DNA of 64,000 nucleotides from Pseudomonas sp. ANT_H12B. GTDB lineage: Bacteria > Pseudomonadota > Gammaproteobacteria > Pseudomonadales > Pseudomonadaceae. Positions 35,459 to 45,912 of the stretch are shown in pieces. Position numbers and translations under genes: made by a program. The DNA is taken from positions 186,001 to 250,000 of the forward strand of contig NZ_VOBI01000003.1 in assembly GCF_008369325.1 (NCBI RefSeq), in the 5' to 3' direction. A model generated the notes under the pieces. The model saw nothing but the letters and a program-made list of their open reading frames with translations. It was not told the origin of the DNA and did not search any database. Every line of letters begins with the position of its first letter. Position 1 is the first letter of the stretch.

Positions 35459-37279
35459 GTGATCGAAAATCTACGCAACATCGCCATCATTGCTCACGTT
35501 GACCATGGTAAGACCACCCTGGTAGACAAACTCTTGCGTCAATCCGGCACCCTGGAGCGCAACGAGCTCAACGACGAGCGCGTGATGGACTCCAACGACC
35601 AGGAGAAAGAGCGCGGTATTACCATTCTGGCGAAAAACACCGCCATCAACTGGAACGGCTACCACATCAACATCGTGGACACCCCGGGCCACGCCGACTT
35701 CGGCGGCGAAGTTGAACGCGTAATGTCGATGGTTGACTCCGTTCTGCTGCTGGTTGACGCTCAAGACGGCCCTATGCCGCAAACCCGTTTCGTGACCAAG
35801 AAGGCTTTCGAAGCCGGCCTGCGTCCAATCGTGGTGATCAACAAGGTTGACCGTCCAGGCGCGCGTCCGGACTGGGTTCTGGACCAGATCTTCGACCTGT
35901 TCGACAACCTCGGTGCTACCGAAGAACAACTGGACTTCCAGGTTGTTTACGCTTCGGCCCTGAACGGCATTGCCGGTCTGGAACACACCGCCATGGCGGA
36001 AGACATGACCCCGCTGTACCAGGCGATCGTTGACCACGTTCCAGCTCCAAAAGTTGACCGTGACGGTCCGTTCCAGATGCAGATCTCGGCACTGGACTAC
36101 AACAGCTTCCTGGGTGTTATCGGCGTTGGCCGTATCGCCCGTGGTCGCGTCAAGCCGAACACCCAGGTTGTGGCTATCGACGCCGACGGCAAGCGCCGTA
36201 ACGGTCGTATCCTGAAGCTGATGGGTCACCACGGTCTGCACCGTATCGACGTTGACGAAGCAGCTGCCGGCGACATCGTCTGCATCAGCGGCTTCGACCA
36301 GCTGTTTATCTCCGACACTCTGTGCGACCCACTGAACGTCGAAGCGATGAAGCCGCTGACCGTTGACGAACCAACCGTTTCCATGACCTTCCAGGTTAAC
36401 GACTCGCCGTTCTGCGGTCGTGAAGGCAAGTTCGTCACCAGCCGTAACATCAAGGAACGTCTGGACAAAGAACTGCTCTACAACGTTGCTCTGCGCGTTG
36501 AAGAAGGCGACACCGCCGACAAGTTCAAAGTCTCCGGCCGTGGTGAGCTGCACCTCTCGGTACTGATCGAAACCATGCGTCGCGAAGGCTTCGAAATGGG
36601 TGTTGGTCGTCCGGAAGTGATCATCCGTCTGGTTGACGGCGTGAAGCACGAACCGTACGAAAACGTGACCATCGACCTGCCGGAAGAATCGCAAGGTTCG
36701 ATCATGGAACAGATCGGTATCCGTAAGGGCGACCTGACCAACATGGTTCCGGATGGCAAGGGCCGTGTGCGCCTTGAGTACAACATCCCGGCTCGTGGCT
36801 TGATCGGTTTCCGTAACGAGTTCCTGACCCTGACCTCCGGTGCAGGCATCCTGACCTCGATCTTCGACCGTTACGACGTGATGAAGTCCGGCGACATGTC
36901 CGGCCGTCAGAACGGCGTGCTGGTTTCGGTTGCTACCGGTAAGGCGCTGACTTACTCGCTGGAAACCCTGCAAGCTCGCGGCAAACTGTTCCTGGGTCAC
37001 GGTGAAGACGTGTACGAAGGTCAAATCGTCGGCATCAACAGCCGCGACAACGACCTGGGCGTTAACCCAACCAAAGGCAAGAAGCTCGACAACATGCGTG
37101 CCTCGGGTAAAGACGAAACCATCGCCCTGGTTCCGCCTATCCGCTTCACCCTGGAGCAGGCTCTGGAATTCGTTCAAGAAGACGAATTGTGCGAAGTCAC
37201 TCCTAAGTCCATCCGTCTTCGCAAGAAGATCCTGGGCGAAAGCGAGCGTACCCGCGCTGCCAAGAAAGCTGGTAACTGA
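35459..37279 (+). CDS. typA: Ribosome-associated GTPase TypA/BipA
   Basis: 606 aa with a GTG start ([21 protein letters not shown]). Translational GTPase with G1 [10 protein letters not shown]2 [11 protein letters not shown]3 [12 protein letters not shown] and G4 [10 protein letters not shown]. Domains II, III and V follow, and a C-terminal domain specific to BipA ([19 protein letters not shown]). It helps 50S assembly and stress or cold growth. Strong codon bias suggests high expression. A strong hairpin terminator follows. Confidence 0.97.
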   Translation: MIENLRNIAIIAHVDHGKTTLVDKLLRQSGTLERNELNDERVMDSNDQEKERGITILAKNTAINWNGYHINIVDTPGHADFGGEVERVMSMVDSVLLLVDAQDGPMPQTRFVTKKAFEAGLRPIVVINKVDRPGARPDWVLDQIFDLFDNLGATEEQLDFQVVYASALNGIAGLEHTAMAEDMTPLYQAIVDHVPAPKVDRDGPFQMQISALDYNSFLGVIGVGRIARGRVKPNTQVVAIDADGKRRNGRILKLMGHHGLHRIDVDEAAAGDIVCISGFDQLFISDTLCDPLNVEAMKPLTVDEPTVSMTFQVNDSPFCGREGKFVTSRNIKERLDKELLYNVALRVEEGDTADKFKVSGRGELHLSVLIETMRREGFEMGVGRPEVIIRLVDGVKHEPYENVTIDLPEESQGSIMEQIGIRKGDLTNMVPDGKGRVRLEYNIPARGLIGFRNEFLTLTSGAGILTSIFDRYDVMKSGDMSGRQNGVLVSVATGKALTYSLETLQARGKLFLGHGEDVYEGQIVGINSRDNDLGVNPTKGKKLDNMRASGKDETIALVPPIRFTLEQALEFVQEDELCEVTPKSIRLRKKILGESERTRAAKKAGN

Positions 37280-37300
37280 GTTTCGACTTAGTTAGCGCTT

Positions 37301-37338
37301 AAAAAAACGCCCCCGACCGCAAGGTCGGGGGCGTTTTT
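37301..37338 (+). terminator. Terminator of typA
   Basis: ACGCCCCCGACC/GGTCGGGGGCGT stem with GCAA tetraloop and a run of five T; an A-run on the other side makes it bidirectional. Confidence 0.95.
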
Positions 37339-37373
37339 GTTTGTCTGGGGTTTGTGCGGTGTTTGTGCCGGCC

Positions 37374-37441
37374 CCATCGCGAGCAGGCTCGCTCCCACAG
37401 GGGAATGCATTTCAATGTGGGAGCGGGCAAGCCCGCGATGA
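37374..37441. repeat. Hybrid REP pair
   Basis: Left half carries CATCGCGAGCAGGCTCGCTC, right half TGTGGGAGCGGGCAAGCCCG, so each half belongs to a different REP subtype. Between typA and the YkgJ-like gene. Confidence 0.85.
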
Positions 37442-37468
37442 GGCCCGGTCAGTCAGCGAGATTCCGGA

Positions 37469-37912
37469 TCAGAATTTCTCGAGGGTGCGACGGCTGCTGC
37501 TGGTCTCGCGCGCCACTTCTTTCGGCTTGTAAGCGCAATACCCCGGCCGAGGCCCGATTTTCGGGTGATTGCGGCAGGTATCCGGGCGCTTTTCATAAAT
37601 AGTGCACAGACGGCTCTTACGATCCAGATACAGGCAATCGTTGTTGCTCATGCGCTGAAGGGTGAAAATTTCGGACTTCTGGTTGTAACGCTCGACAATG
37701 CCCTCCTTCTGCAGACGCTTGGCGATGTTCTTCGCCGGCTCGCCGCGCTCGAATTCATCGACGATGCCGATACGGATCAGATCCTTGATCTTGACCTCGA
37801 CCGGCAGGGTGCAGCAGCTGGAAACGCACGAACCACACATCGGGGCGGAGTACTTGGCCCAGGTATCGAGGCGATCGATCTCCGCGGCGGCGATCAGGTT
37901 GGACTTCATCAT
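37469..37912 (-). CDS. YkgJ-like cysteine-cluster protein (CxxCxxxCC, UPF0153)
   Basis: 147 aa (or 146 if the second ATG is used). It has the zinc/iron-cluster-like motif CGSCVSSCCTLPVEV near residue 26 and later cysteines in NDCLYLDRKSRLCTIYEKRPDTCRNHP (in parts) and GYCAYKP, typical of the YkgJ / UPF0153 Fe-S or Zn cluster family. The biochemical role is unknown. The C-terminal basic tail is RRTLEKF. It is transcribed away from glgP. Confidence 0.85.
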   Translation of the reverse strand: MMKSNLIAAAEIDRLDTWAKYSAPMCGSCVSSCCTLPVEVKIKDLIRIGIVDEFERGEPAKNIAKRLQKEGIVERYNQKSEIFTLQRMSNNDCLYLDRKSRLCTIYEKRPDTCRNHPKIGPRPGYCAYKPKEVARETSSSRRTLEKF

Positions 37913-38166
37913 CGGTTGTTACCAGCGTGCATCAGGGCGCGCGATCATACCGGGACTGGTGGATTTTTGAACAACCTTTCGCCAGATTTTTTCGTATGCC
38001 GTCCAATAACACCTGTAATCCGGCACGGCCCCTGCATTCTTTCCGGTGCGCGCCAAGGTAATGTCGATCTATCTCACACTAACGGGAAAAACTGCCGAAC
38101 CAGAGGTCCAACGACCTGTCAGACGGTCTAGGCTCAACAACTCCACGCTCGCTCGAGGTCCTATCG

Positions 38167-40617
38167 ATGACTCAAGAACCACTTGTTCGCGAAGCAGAGG
38201 TGGCCGCATTTCGCGACGCCGTCTTGACCAAACTCACCTATGCGGTGGGCAAAGACCCGGATCACGCCTTCGACCACGACTGGTTCGAAGCCATTGCCCT
38301 GGCGGCGCGCGATCACATGGTCGAGCACTGGATGGATCACACCCGGCAGATCTACCGCAAAGGTCAAAAGCGGGTTTACTACCTCTCCCTCGAATTTCTG
38401 ATCGGCCGTCTGCTCTACGACAGCCTGAGTAACCTCGGCCTGCTTGACGTGGCCCGCGAGGCCCTGACTGAACTTGGGGTCGACCTTGAACGCATTCGCC
38501 TGCTGGAGCCCGATGCGGCACTCGGTAACGGCGGTCTCGGTCGTCTGGCGGCGTGTTTCATGGAAAGCATGTCGACCCTCGGCATCGCCGGCCATGGCTA
38601 CGGCATTCGTTACGAACACGGTTTGTTCCGCCAGGCCATCGTCGACGGCTGGCAGCAGGAACAAACCGAACACTGGCTGGATTTCGGTAACCCTTGGGAA
38701 TTTGAACGGCCAGAGGTCGTTTACCCGATCGGTTTTGGCGGCAGCGTCGAAACCGTGACCGATGAAGCCGGCAAGTCCAAGCAAGTCTGGACTCCGGTGG
38801 AAACCGTTCGCGCGATTGCGTACGACACCCCGGTCGTCGGCTGGCGCGGTGCGAGCGTCAACACGCTGCGCTTGTGGCGCGCCCGGGCCATGGAAGATTT
38901 GCACCTGGAACGCTTCAACGCTGGCGACCACTTGGGCGCCGTGGCAGAAGTCGCCCGGGCGGAAAGTATCTCCCGCGTGCTCTACCCGGCGGACAGCACC
39001 GAAGCCGGCCAGGAACTGCGCCTGCGCCAGGAATATTTCTTCGTCGCCGCGTCCTTGCAGGACTTGCTGCGCCGCCATCGCAACATGCACACCTCGGTCC
39101 TGACCCTGGGCGATCATGCCGCGATCCAGCTCAACGACACCCACCCCTCGATTGCCGTGGCCGAACTGATGCGGCAATTGGTCGACGTTTACGACGTCGC
39201 GTGGGATGCGGCGTGGCAGGTCACCGTCGATACGCTGTCCTACACCAATCACACGCTGCTGCCGGAAGCGCTGGAAACCTGGCCAGTCGGTTTGATGGAG
39301 CGGATGCTGCCGCGGCACATGCAGATTATTTACCTGATCAACGCCCAGCACATCGATTCACTGCGGGCAAAGGGCATTCATGACTTCGACGTGCTGCGCG
39401 CGGTATCGCTGATCGAGGAAGACAACGGCCGCCGCGTGCGCATGGGTAACCTGGCGTTCCTCGGCTCCCACAGCGTCAACGGCGTGTCCGCGCTGCACAC
39501 GCAGCTGATGCGCAAAACCGTGTTTTCCGAACTGCATAAAATCTACCCGGAGCGGATCAACAACAAGACCAACGGCATTACCTTCCGCCGCTGGCTCTAC
39601 CAGGCCAACCCGGAGCTGACCTCGATGATGGTCGACGCCCTCGGCCCGGATCTGCTGGACAACCCCGAAGCACGTTTGCGCGACCTGGAACCGTTTGCCG
39701 AGAAAGCCGCGTTCCGCAAGGCGTTCGCCGAACAGCGACTGCACAGCAAGAAAGCCTTGGCGTACATCATTCACGAGCGACTTGGCGTTGCGGTCAACCC
39801 GGCCGCGATGTTCGACGTGCAGGTCAAACGGATCCACGAATACAAGCGTCAGTTGCTCAACCTATTGCACACCGTTGCGCTGTATCAGGCCATTCGCGCC
39901 GAGCCAGAAGTCGATTGGGTGCCGCGAGTGAAGATATTCGCTGGCAAGGCTGCCGCCAGTTATCACCAGGCCAAGCTGATCATCAAACTGACCAACGACA
40001 TTGCCCGGGTGGTGAACAACGACCCGACCGTGCGTGGCTTGCTGAAAGTGGTGTTCTTGCCCAACTACAACGTCAGTCTGGCGGAAAGCATCATCCCGGC
40101 AGCGGATTTGTCCGAGCAGATATCCACCGCAGGTTTTGAAGCCTCGGGCACCAGCAACATGAAATTCGGCCTTAACGGCGCACTGACCATCGGCACTCTG
40201 GATGGGGCCAACGTAGAAATGTGCGAGTTCATTGGCGTCGAACACATGTTCATCTTCGGCCTCACCGCTCAGCAGGTTGAAGCGCGCAAGCAGAACCATG
40301 AGTTCAATGCGACGCCGGATATTGCGGCTTCCCACCGTTTGAATGACGTGCTGCAAGCGATTCGCGGCGGCGTGTTCTCACCGGATGATCCGTCCCGTTA
40401 CACAGGATTGATCGATTCGCTGATCGACTATGACCGCTTCCTGGTCTGCGCCGATTTCGACTCTTACTGGGATGCGCAGATGCGCGTTGAAGCCCATTGG
40501 CATGACTCGCAAGCGTGGTGGCGTTCGGCGGTGTTGAGCACGTCTCGAATGGGCTGGTTCTCGTCCGACCGGACGATTCGCGAGTACGCCACGGATATCT
40601 GGAAAGCTTTGGAGTAA
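38167..40617 (+). CDS. glgP: Glycogen/maltodextrin phosphorylase
   Basis: 816 aa. It phosphorolyses alpha-1,4-glucan to glucose 1-phosphate. Motifs include VYYLSLEFLIGRLLYDSL, LGNGGLGRLAACFMES, the 280s-type loop region QLNDTHPSIAVAELMR, VKRIHEYKRQLLN and the PLP-lysine segment EASGTSNMKFGLNGALT. All are intact. No other glycogen genes lie in the window. It is followed by a REP pair and, in the same direction, the DUF2339 gene. Confidence 0.97.
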   Translation: MTQEPLVREAEVAAFRDAVLTKLTYAVGKDPDHAFDHDWFEAIALAARDHMVEHWMDHTRQIYRKGQKRVYYLSLEFLIGRLLYDSLSNLGLLDVAREALTELGVDLERIRLLEPDAALGNGGLGRLAACFMESMSTLGIAGHGYGIRYEHGLFRQAIVDGWQQEQTEHWLDFGNPWEFERPEVVYPIGFGGSVETVTDEAGKSKQVWTPVETVRAIAYDTPVVGWRGASVNTLRLWRARAMEDLHLERFNAGDHLGAVAEVARAESISRVLYPADSTEAGQELRLRQEYFFVAASLQDLLRRHRNMHTSVLTLGDHAAIQLNDTHPSIAVAELMRQLVDVYDVAWDAAWQVTVDTLSYTNHTLLPEALETWPVGLMERMLPRHMQIIYLINAQHIDSLRAKGIHDFDVLRAVSLIEEDNGRRVRMGNLAFLGSHSVNGVSALHTQLMRKTVFSELHKIYPERINNKTNGITFRRWLYQANPELTSMMVDALGPDLLDNPEARLRDLEPFAEKAAFRKAFAEQRLHSKKALAYIIHERLGVAVNPAAMFDVQVKRIHEYKRQLLNLLHTVALYQAIRAEPEVDWVPRVKIFAGKAAASYHQAKLIIKLTNDIARVVNNDPTVRGLLKVVFLPNYNVSLAESIIPAADLSEQISTAGFEASGTSNMKFGLNGALTIGTLDGANVEMCEFIGVEHMFIFGLTAQQVEARKQNHEFNATPDIAASHRLNDVLQAIRGGVFSPDDPSRYTGLIDSLIDYDRFLVCADFDSYWDAQMRVEAHWHDSQAWWRSAVLSTSRMGWFSSDRTIREYATDIWKALE

Positions 40618-40712
40618 CTTTTAGCAATAATTGCGAGCAAGGCCCGACGGGTGTTGGGCCTGATCGATATACTAAGCGCCGGTTACACCGGGCGGTATGC
40701 AGGGCGATCCAT

Positions 40713-40802
40713 TGTGGGAGCGAGCCTGCTCGCGAAAGCGGACTGACATTCAACATCAATGCTGAATGTTAAGGCCTCATCGCGAGCAGGCTCGCTCCCA
40801 CA
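40713..40802. repeat. REP pair (inverted)
   Basis: TGTGGGAGCGAGCCTGCTCGCGAAAGCGG and reverse complement CATCGCGAGCAGGCTCGCTCCCACA, between glgP and the DUF2339 gene. Confidence 0.9.
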
Positions 40803-40886
40803 GGTTTGTGTGGTTTCACACTAAACTCAGCCAGATGCTGCTTTACCCGGATTTGCCCATCACGGGGCCACTTAGGGATATCGACC

Positions 40887-43800
40887 ATGCAATGGATGTT
40901 GATGCTGATTGGGCTGGCGCTGGGTTGGATGCTCGACGAGTCGTTCAGCGATGCGCTGTTGGGCGCGCTGCTCGGGTTGGGTATAGGCCAGGCCATTCGC
41001 ATTGGCCGCTTGGATTCACAAGCTGGCGAGCAGCGTAAGTTGCTTGAGCAGGCGCAGATCGCGCTGAATGCGCTGCAGCAACGGCTGTCATTGCTGGAAG
41101 TGTCAGGCGTCAAGACGCCGGAAACCCTCGAACCCACACCGTCACCTGAATTCACGCTCGACGAAATCCCTGCCGAGACCCCGGAGCTGATCTGGGACCT
41201 CCCTCCCGAGCTCGAACCGCTTACCGCTGCGGCCACCGAAACCGGTGGCCCGCTGCCCGCCGACGCCTGGAAACCCGAGCCAGTCGCCCGCGAACCGCAA
41301 CAACCCGCCATCCCGCGCGGCCCGAACTTCATCGATCGCGCCATCAGCGGCGCACGCAACTGGCTGTTCGGCGGCAACACGGTGTTGCGGGTCGGCGTGG
41401 TGTTGTTGTTTCTCGGTCTGGCGTTTTTGCTGCGCTATGCCACCGAAGGCATGGTGGTGCCGATCGAGTTGCGTTACGCGGGTGTTGCGGCGGCAGCATT
41501 GGGCTTGCTGGCGTTGGGTTGGTGGCTCAGAACTCGCAACAGTCATTACGCATTGATGCTGCAAGGCACCGGCATCGCCGTGTTGTACCTGACGGTGTTT
41601 GCCGCGATGCGCTTGCATCCGCTGCTCGACCCCACGGCGGCGTTAGGCCTTTTGGTCGCGGTGACGGTGTTTTCGGCGATTCTCGCCATCACCCAGGATG
41701 CCTTGGGCCTGGCTGCCGCCGCCGCGTTGGGCGGTTTCGCCGCGCCGATCCTGACCTCCACCGGCGCCGGCAACCATGTCGCGCTGTTCAGCTACTTCGC
41801 CTTGCTCAACGCCGGCATCCTCGCCATTGCCTGGTTCAAGGCCTGGCGGCTGCTGAACCTGATCGGCTTCGTCGGCACTTTCGGCATCGGTTTCGCCTGG
41901 GGCCTGCGTTCCTACGCGCCGGAACTGTTGTGGAGCACCGAGCCGTTCCTGATTCTGTTCTTCTTGATGTACCTGGCCATCGGTCTGCTGTTCGCCCGGC
42001 GCAAGTTGCTGGAAATGAGCGACGCGCCCGAAGACGACAGCCGCGAAGCGCTGCTGCACTGGTCGGCGCGCAAGGGCGATTACGTCGATGGCACGATGCT
42101 GTTCGGCCCGCCATTAGTGGGTTTCGGTTTGCAGTTCGTGCTGGTTCAACATCTGGAATTTGCCGCCGCGTTCAGCGCATTGGCATTGGGCATGATTTAC
42201 ATGGGCCTGGCGCGCCTGTTGATGGGCGGACGGGCTCTGCTGCTGGCGGAAACCTGTCTGGCGCTGGGCGTGATCTTCGCCAGCCTGGCGATCCCGTTAG
42301 GCCTCGATGCTCGTTGGACGGCAGCGGCCTGGGCCGTTGAGGGCGCGGGAATATTCTGGCTCGGCCTGCGCCAGCAACGACCACTGGCCCGCGCTTTTGC
42401 CTTGTTGCTCCAGTTGGGTTCGGCGCTGGCCTTCGTCAGTGAGCTGCGGATCGGCGAAAGCAGCCTGCTGGACGGTGCACCGCTGGGTGCGCTGATGCTG
42501 GGTGCGGCGTTGCTGTTCAGCTTCTACCCATTGCGCAAAGCGTTGCCCGAGCAAGCTTCGCCGTGGGAGCGCAAAGGCCTGCCGGTGTTGGCCTGCCTCG
42601 GTCTGACCTTTCTCTATCTGTTGGCGCCGTTATTCTTCTTCACCCACGGCACGGCGATCAGTTGGGCGCTGGCCGGGTTGGCGACTTTGTTCGTCGGTTT
42701 GCGTCTGCAATCGCGCACCTTTCTGTTCAGCGCATTTGCCGTGCAACTGCTGGGCGGCGCGTTGTTCCTGCTCCGGCTGCAAGGTTCAAGCGGTGAGTCT
42801 GGCGCCGTGTTCAGTGCGGGTTGGAGCGGTTTGCTAAGCGCATCGTTGATCGGCCTCGCGTTGATCGCCGGCATGTTGCTGGCGGCCCGCGATGAGATGG
42901 TGCGAAGCGACGTGCGATTGCTGCGCGGTTTGTCGGTGGTGTTGCTGGCCGGTCTGGTGTTGATCAATCTGGCGGTGCTGTTCGTCCTGCCTTGGCAAAC
43001 GGCGAGCGCGGTATGGGCGGCCAGCGGTCTGTTCATCATCTGGCTCAGTCTGTACCTGAAGCAGCGCGTGAGTTTTGTCTTCGGCCTGCTGTTGCAGGTG
43101 ATCGGCGGCGCGGCGTTCCTGCTGGCGGGGCCGGATTTGCTCGGACCGTTGGCCAGCGAAGGTTTGCGTCCATTGGCCCACGGTGGATTCTGGACGCCGC
43201 TGGTGCTGGGTCTGGCCGCGTTGGTCGGGGCCTGGCGTTTGCAGCTCGGCAACCATGCCACGGCTTTTGATGCGTTGAGTTTGCAGCGCTTGTCCGAGGT
43301 GTTGCTGGTGTGGGGCGCGGGTTGGTGGGCGCTGGCGTGGATCAGTGAAGTGCTGCGCTTTGCGCCGTTGAGTCTGCAAGCGACATTGCTGCTGGCCGTT
43401 GCGGCGGTGAGTGTCGCGCTGTGGACGGTTCTGGCATTGCGCTTGAAGTGGCCGGCGCTGGGCTTGCTCTGCACGTTGTTGATTCCTGCTGCCGGTTTGG
43501 TGTCGCTTGCTACGTGGCACTCGCGTTATCACCCGGCGGCCAACTTCGGGTGGTTGGTTTGGGTTGCGGTGTTCGTTGTGCATTTTCTGTCCCTGCGACG
43601 TCTGGCGCCGATGCTGCCGGCGCGCGCCCTCAGTACCGCGCACGTGCTCGGCTGCTGGTTGTTGATTGGCGTGCTGGCGCTGGAGCTGCGTTACGGTTTG
43701 CTGCTGTTGTCCGAGCAGTACAACGCCTGGCGCTGGTTGGGCTGGGCGATTCTGCCGAGCCTGTATCTGGTGCTCGTGGCCGCACCCCGTACCTGGCCGT

Positions 43801-44459
43801 GGCCGGTGTCGACGTATGCCCGCGAATATCGGGTCTATGCCGCCGCTCCGTTGGCGTTGCTCATGCTCGGCTGGTTCTGGCTGGCGAACATTGTCAGCGA
43901 CGGCACCGCCGAGCCGCTGCCTTACGTGCCGCTGATCAATCCGTTGGAATTGGGCCTGCTGTTTGCGCTGTTCGGCGTTTACGTCTGGTCGCGCAGCGCC
44001 GTAGCGCAACTGGCGATCCGCAAGGACAACTTTGATCGCGCCACACAACTGATCGCCGGTGTCTCGCTGTTTGCCTTCTTTACTGCACTGGTAAACCGCA
44101 CGGCTCACCACTGGGGCGGCGTGCCGTTCGAACTGGATTTGCTGCTCGGGTCGATGCAGGTGCAGGCTGGTCTGTCGATCGTCTGGACGTTGATGGCGCT
44201 GAGTCTGATGATTGGCGGCCATTTGCGTCACCGCCGCGAAGTCTGGCTGATCGGTGCTGCGCTGATCGGTGTAGTGGTGGCCAAACTGTTCTTTGTTGAA
44301 TTGAGTAACCGCGGCGGACTCGCCCGGATCGTGTCGTTTATCGGCGTTGGCGTGTTGCTGCTGGTGGTGGGCTATTTCGCGCCGTTACCGCCCAAGCGCG
44401 CCGAGGCTGTTGCGGAGGCTGAAAAACCAGCCCCTGAAACCGAAGGAGTTTCGTCTTGA
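40887..44459 (+). CDS. DUF2339 giant polytopic membrane protein
   Basis: 1190 aa from the ATG at 40887 (AGGGA upstream). It starts with a short hydrophobic stretch, then an acidic/proline linker with coiled-coil character (residues about 40-150, EQRKLLEQAQIALNALQQRL), then around 30 hydrophobic helices up to residue 1165. The first membrane block GGNTVLRVGVVLLFLGLAFLLRYA (in parts) and AALGGFAAPILTSTGAGNHVALFSY are DUF2339 hallmarks. The cytoplasmic tail is acidic. Function is undetermined. The next gene (DUF3999) overlaps its stop by four bases, so the two are translationally coupled and probably work together. Confidence 0.9.
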   Translation: MQWMLMLIGLALGWMLDESFSDALLGALLGLGIGQAIRIGRLDSQAGEQRKLLEQAQIALNALQQRLSLLEVSGVKTPETLEPTPSPEFTLDEIPAETPELIWDLPPELEPLTAAATETGGPLPADAWKPEPVAREPQQPAIPRGPNFIDRAISGARNWLFGGNTVLRVGVVLLFLGLAFLLRYATEGMVVPIELRYAGVAAAALGLLALGWWLRTRNSHYALMLQGTGIAVLYLTVFAAMRLHPLLDPTAALGLLVAVTVFSAILAITQDALGLAAAAALGGFAAPILTSTGAGNHVALFSYFALLNAGILAIAWFKAWRLLNLIGFVGTFGIGFAWGLRSYAPELLWSTEPFLILFFLMYLAIGLLFARRKLLEMSDAPEDDSREALLHWSARKGDYVDGTMLFGPPLVGFGLQFVLVQHLEFAAAFSALALGMIYMGLARLLMGGRALLLAETCLALGVIFASLAIPLGLDARWTAAAWAVEGAGIFWLGLRQQRPLARAFALLLQLGSALAFVSELRIGESSLLDGAPLGALMLGAALLFSFYPLRKALPEQASPWERKGLPVLACLGLTFLYLLAPLFFFTHGTAISWALAGLATLFVGLRLQSRTFLFSAFAVQLLGGALFLLRLQGSSGESGAVFSAGWSGLLSASLIGLALIAGMLLAARDEMVRSDVRLLRGLSVVLLAGLVLINLAVLFVLPWQTASAVWAASGLFIIWLSLYLKQRVSFVFGLLLQVIGGAAFLLAGPDLLGPLASEGLRPLAHGGFWTPLVLGLAALVGAWRLQLGNHATAFDALSLQRLSEVLLVWGAGWWALAWISEVLRFAPLSLQATLLLAVAAVSVALWTVLALRLKWPALGLLCTLLIPAAGLVSLATWHSRYHPAANFGWLVWVAVFVVHFLSLRRLAPMLPARALSTAHVLGCWLLIGVLALELRYGLLLLSEQYNAWRWLGWAILPSLYLVLVAAPRTWPWPVSTYAREYRVYAAAPLALLMLGWFWLANIVSDGTAEPLPYVPLINPLELGLLFALFGVYVWSRSAVAQLAIRKDNFDRATQLIAGVSLFAFFTALVNRTAHHWGGVPFELDLLLGSMQVQAGLSIVWTLMALSLMIGGHLRHRREVWLIGAALIGVVVAKLFFVELSNRGGLARIVSFIGVGVLLLVVGYFAPLPPKRAEAVAEAEKPAPETEGVSS

Positions 44460-45823
44460 GTCAGAAGCTGAACCTGGGCTGGTTGGGTGCTGTTGCGCTG
44501 GGGATGACGTTGTCGGCCGGCGCTCAGGAAAAACCCGCGGACTTCGCCACACAAGTGCCGTTGTCCGTGAGCGGCGAAGGCCCGTGGTATCGCCTCGAAT
44601 TGCCTTTGGCGGTGCAACTGAATGCGCGGCAAACCGATCTGAGCGATGTGCGCGTGTTCAACGCCGCAGGTGAGGCTCAGGCTTATTCCTTGGCCCGCGC
44701 ATCGGCGCCAACCCGCGAAAACCGCACCCTGACCGATGTGAAATGGTTCCCGCTGTACAACTCCGCGGATGCCACCGAACACGCACCAAGCGTGCGGGTG
44801 CAATCAAGCGCTAACGGCACATTGGTTGAAGTGCAGCCGTCCAGTCAGCTGGAGGCGGGCGAAGAAGTGCTGCGTGGCTGGTTACTCGACGCCAGTAGCA
44901 TCAAGGCACCGTTGCAGCAGTTGATTCTCGACTGGACCAGCGAGCGCGACGGCTTCCAGCGTTTCAGCATCGAAGCCAGCGACGACTTGCAGCATTGGCA
45001 ATCGTGGGGCGAAGGGCAGGTGGCGCGGCTGACGTTTGCCGATGAGCGGGTCGAACAACATGAAGTCGGTTTGCCGGGCCAATCGGCGCGCTATCTGCGC
45101 TTGTTGTGGAACACGCCGCAATCGGCACCGACGCTAACCTCCGCGCAACTGCAAAGCACCCGTAGCCTGCCGCTGCCGTTGGTCTGGTCGCAACCGTTGG
45201 CCGGCAGCAGCGTGAAGGCCGGTGAATACACCTGGCAATTGCCGATGGGGCTGAACCTGGAACGCTTGCAGGTCGAGTTGAGCCAACCCAACAGCCTGGC
45301 GCCGGTGACGTTGTCCGGTCGTAGGGAAAGCAGCCTGCCGTGGCAACCGCTAAGCAGCGGATTGCTCTATCGCCTGACCCAGAATGGCCAGGACGTGGTG
45401 CAGAACGAATTGCAGTTGCCGGGGCAGACCGTTCAGCAGTTGAAGCTGACGGTGGATGAACGTGGCGGAGACCTGGGTGCCGAAGCACCGACGATTCGGT
45501 TCGCCGTGCGTTCGACGCAACTGGTGTTCCTGGCGCGCGGCGCTGCGCCTTATACGCTGGCGCTGGGGAGTGCGACGGTGAAGGCGGCGAGCCTGCCGTT
45601 GGCGACATTGATTCCGGATTACAGCGCTGCGAAATTGGCGACGTTGGGCAAGGCTACGGTGGACGGTGGGGCGGTCGTGATTCCGACATCGACGGTGAAA
45701 ACGGCGGCGACGACGGACGCGAATTGGAAGAAGTTCGCGTTGTGGGCGGTGTTGTTGCTGAGTGTTTTGTTCCTGGCGGCGATGGCGTTCAGCTTGCTGC
45801 GCAAGCCTCCAGTCAAATCCTGA
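44456..45823 (+). CDS. DUF3999 periplasmic-anchored partner of the DUF2339 protein
   Basis: 455 aa with a TTG start within the TTGA overlap, served by AAGGAG seven bases upstream. A signal peptide (LGAVALGMTLSAGA) is followed by about 390 periplasmic residues of beta-sandwich character: WYRLELPLAVQLNARQTDLSDVRVFNAAG (in parts) and FQRFSIEASDDLQHWQSWGEGQVARLTF (in parts) resemble discoidin-like (carbohydrate or surface binding) domains. One C-terminal helix (about 428-447) ends in a basic tail KPPVKS. Its partner is the polytopic DUF2339 protein. The pair may form an envelope complex; nothing is established. Confidence 0.85.
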   Translation: MSQKLNLGWLGAVALGMTLSAGAQEKPADFATQVPLSVSGEGPWYRLELPLAVQLNARQTDLSDVRVFNAAGEAQAYSLARASAPTRENRTLTDVKWFPLYNSADATEHAPSVRVQSSANGTLVEVQPSSQLEAGEEVLRGWLLDASSIKAPLQQLILDWTSERDGFQRFSIEASDDLQHWQSWGEGQVARLTFADERVEQHEVGLPGQSARYLRLLWNTPQSAPTLTSAQLQSTRSLPLPLVWSQPLAGSSVKAGEYTWQLPMGLNLERLQVELSQPNSLAPVTLSGRRESSLPWQPLSSGLLYRLTQNGQDVVQNELQLPGQTVQQLKLTVDERGGDLGAEAPTIRFAVRSTQLVFLARGAAPYTLALGSATVKAASLPLATLIPDYSAAKLATLGKATVDGGAVVIPTSTVKTAATTDANWKKFALWAVLLLSVLFLAAMAFSLLRKPPVKS

Positions 45824-45843
45824 GGATGGCTGGCGCTGCGCGC

Positions 45844-45912
45844 CCTTCGCGAGCAGGCTCGCCCCACATTGGAATGCGTACCCCTGTGGGAGCGAGCCTG
45901 CTCGCGAAGGGG
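45844..45912. repeat. REP pair (inverted)
   Basis: CCTTCGCGAGCAGGCTCGCC and, at right, GGGAGCGAGCCTGCTCGCGA, downstream of the DUF3999 gene; short 25-base centre. Confidence 0.88.

Noticed and set aside
35471..37177. 568-aa minus-strand open frame opposite typA
   Set aside because: Antisense to a highly conserved GTPase with strong codon bias; no independent evidence.
40639..40665. GGCCC...GGGCC hairpin after glgP as terminator
   Set aside because: Short imperfect stem without a T-run.
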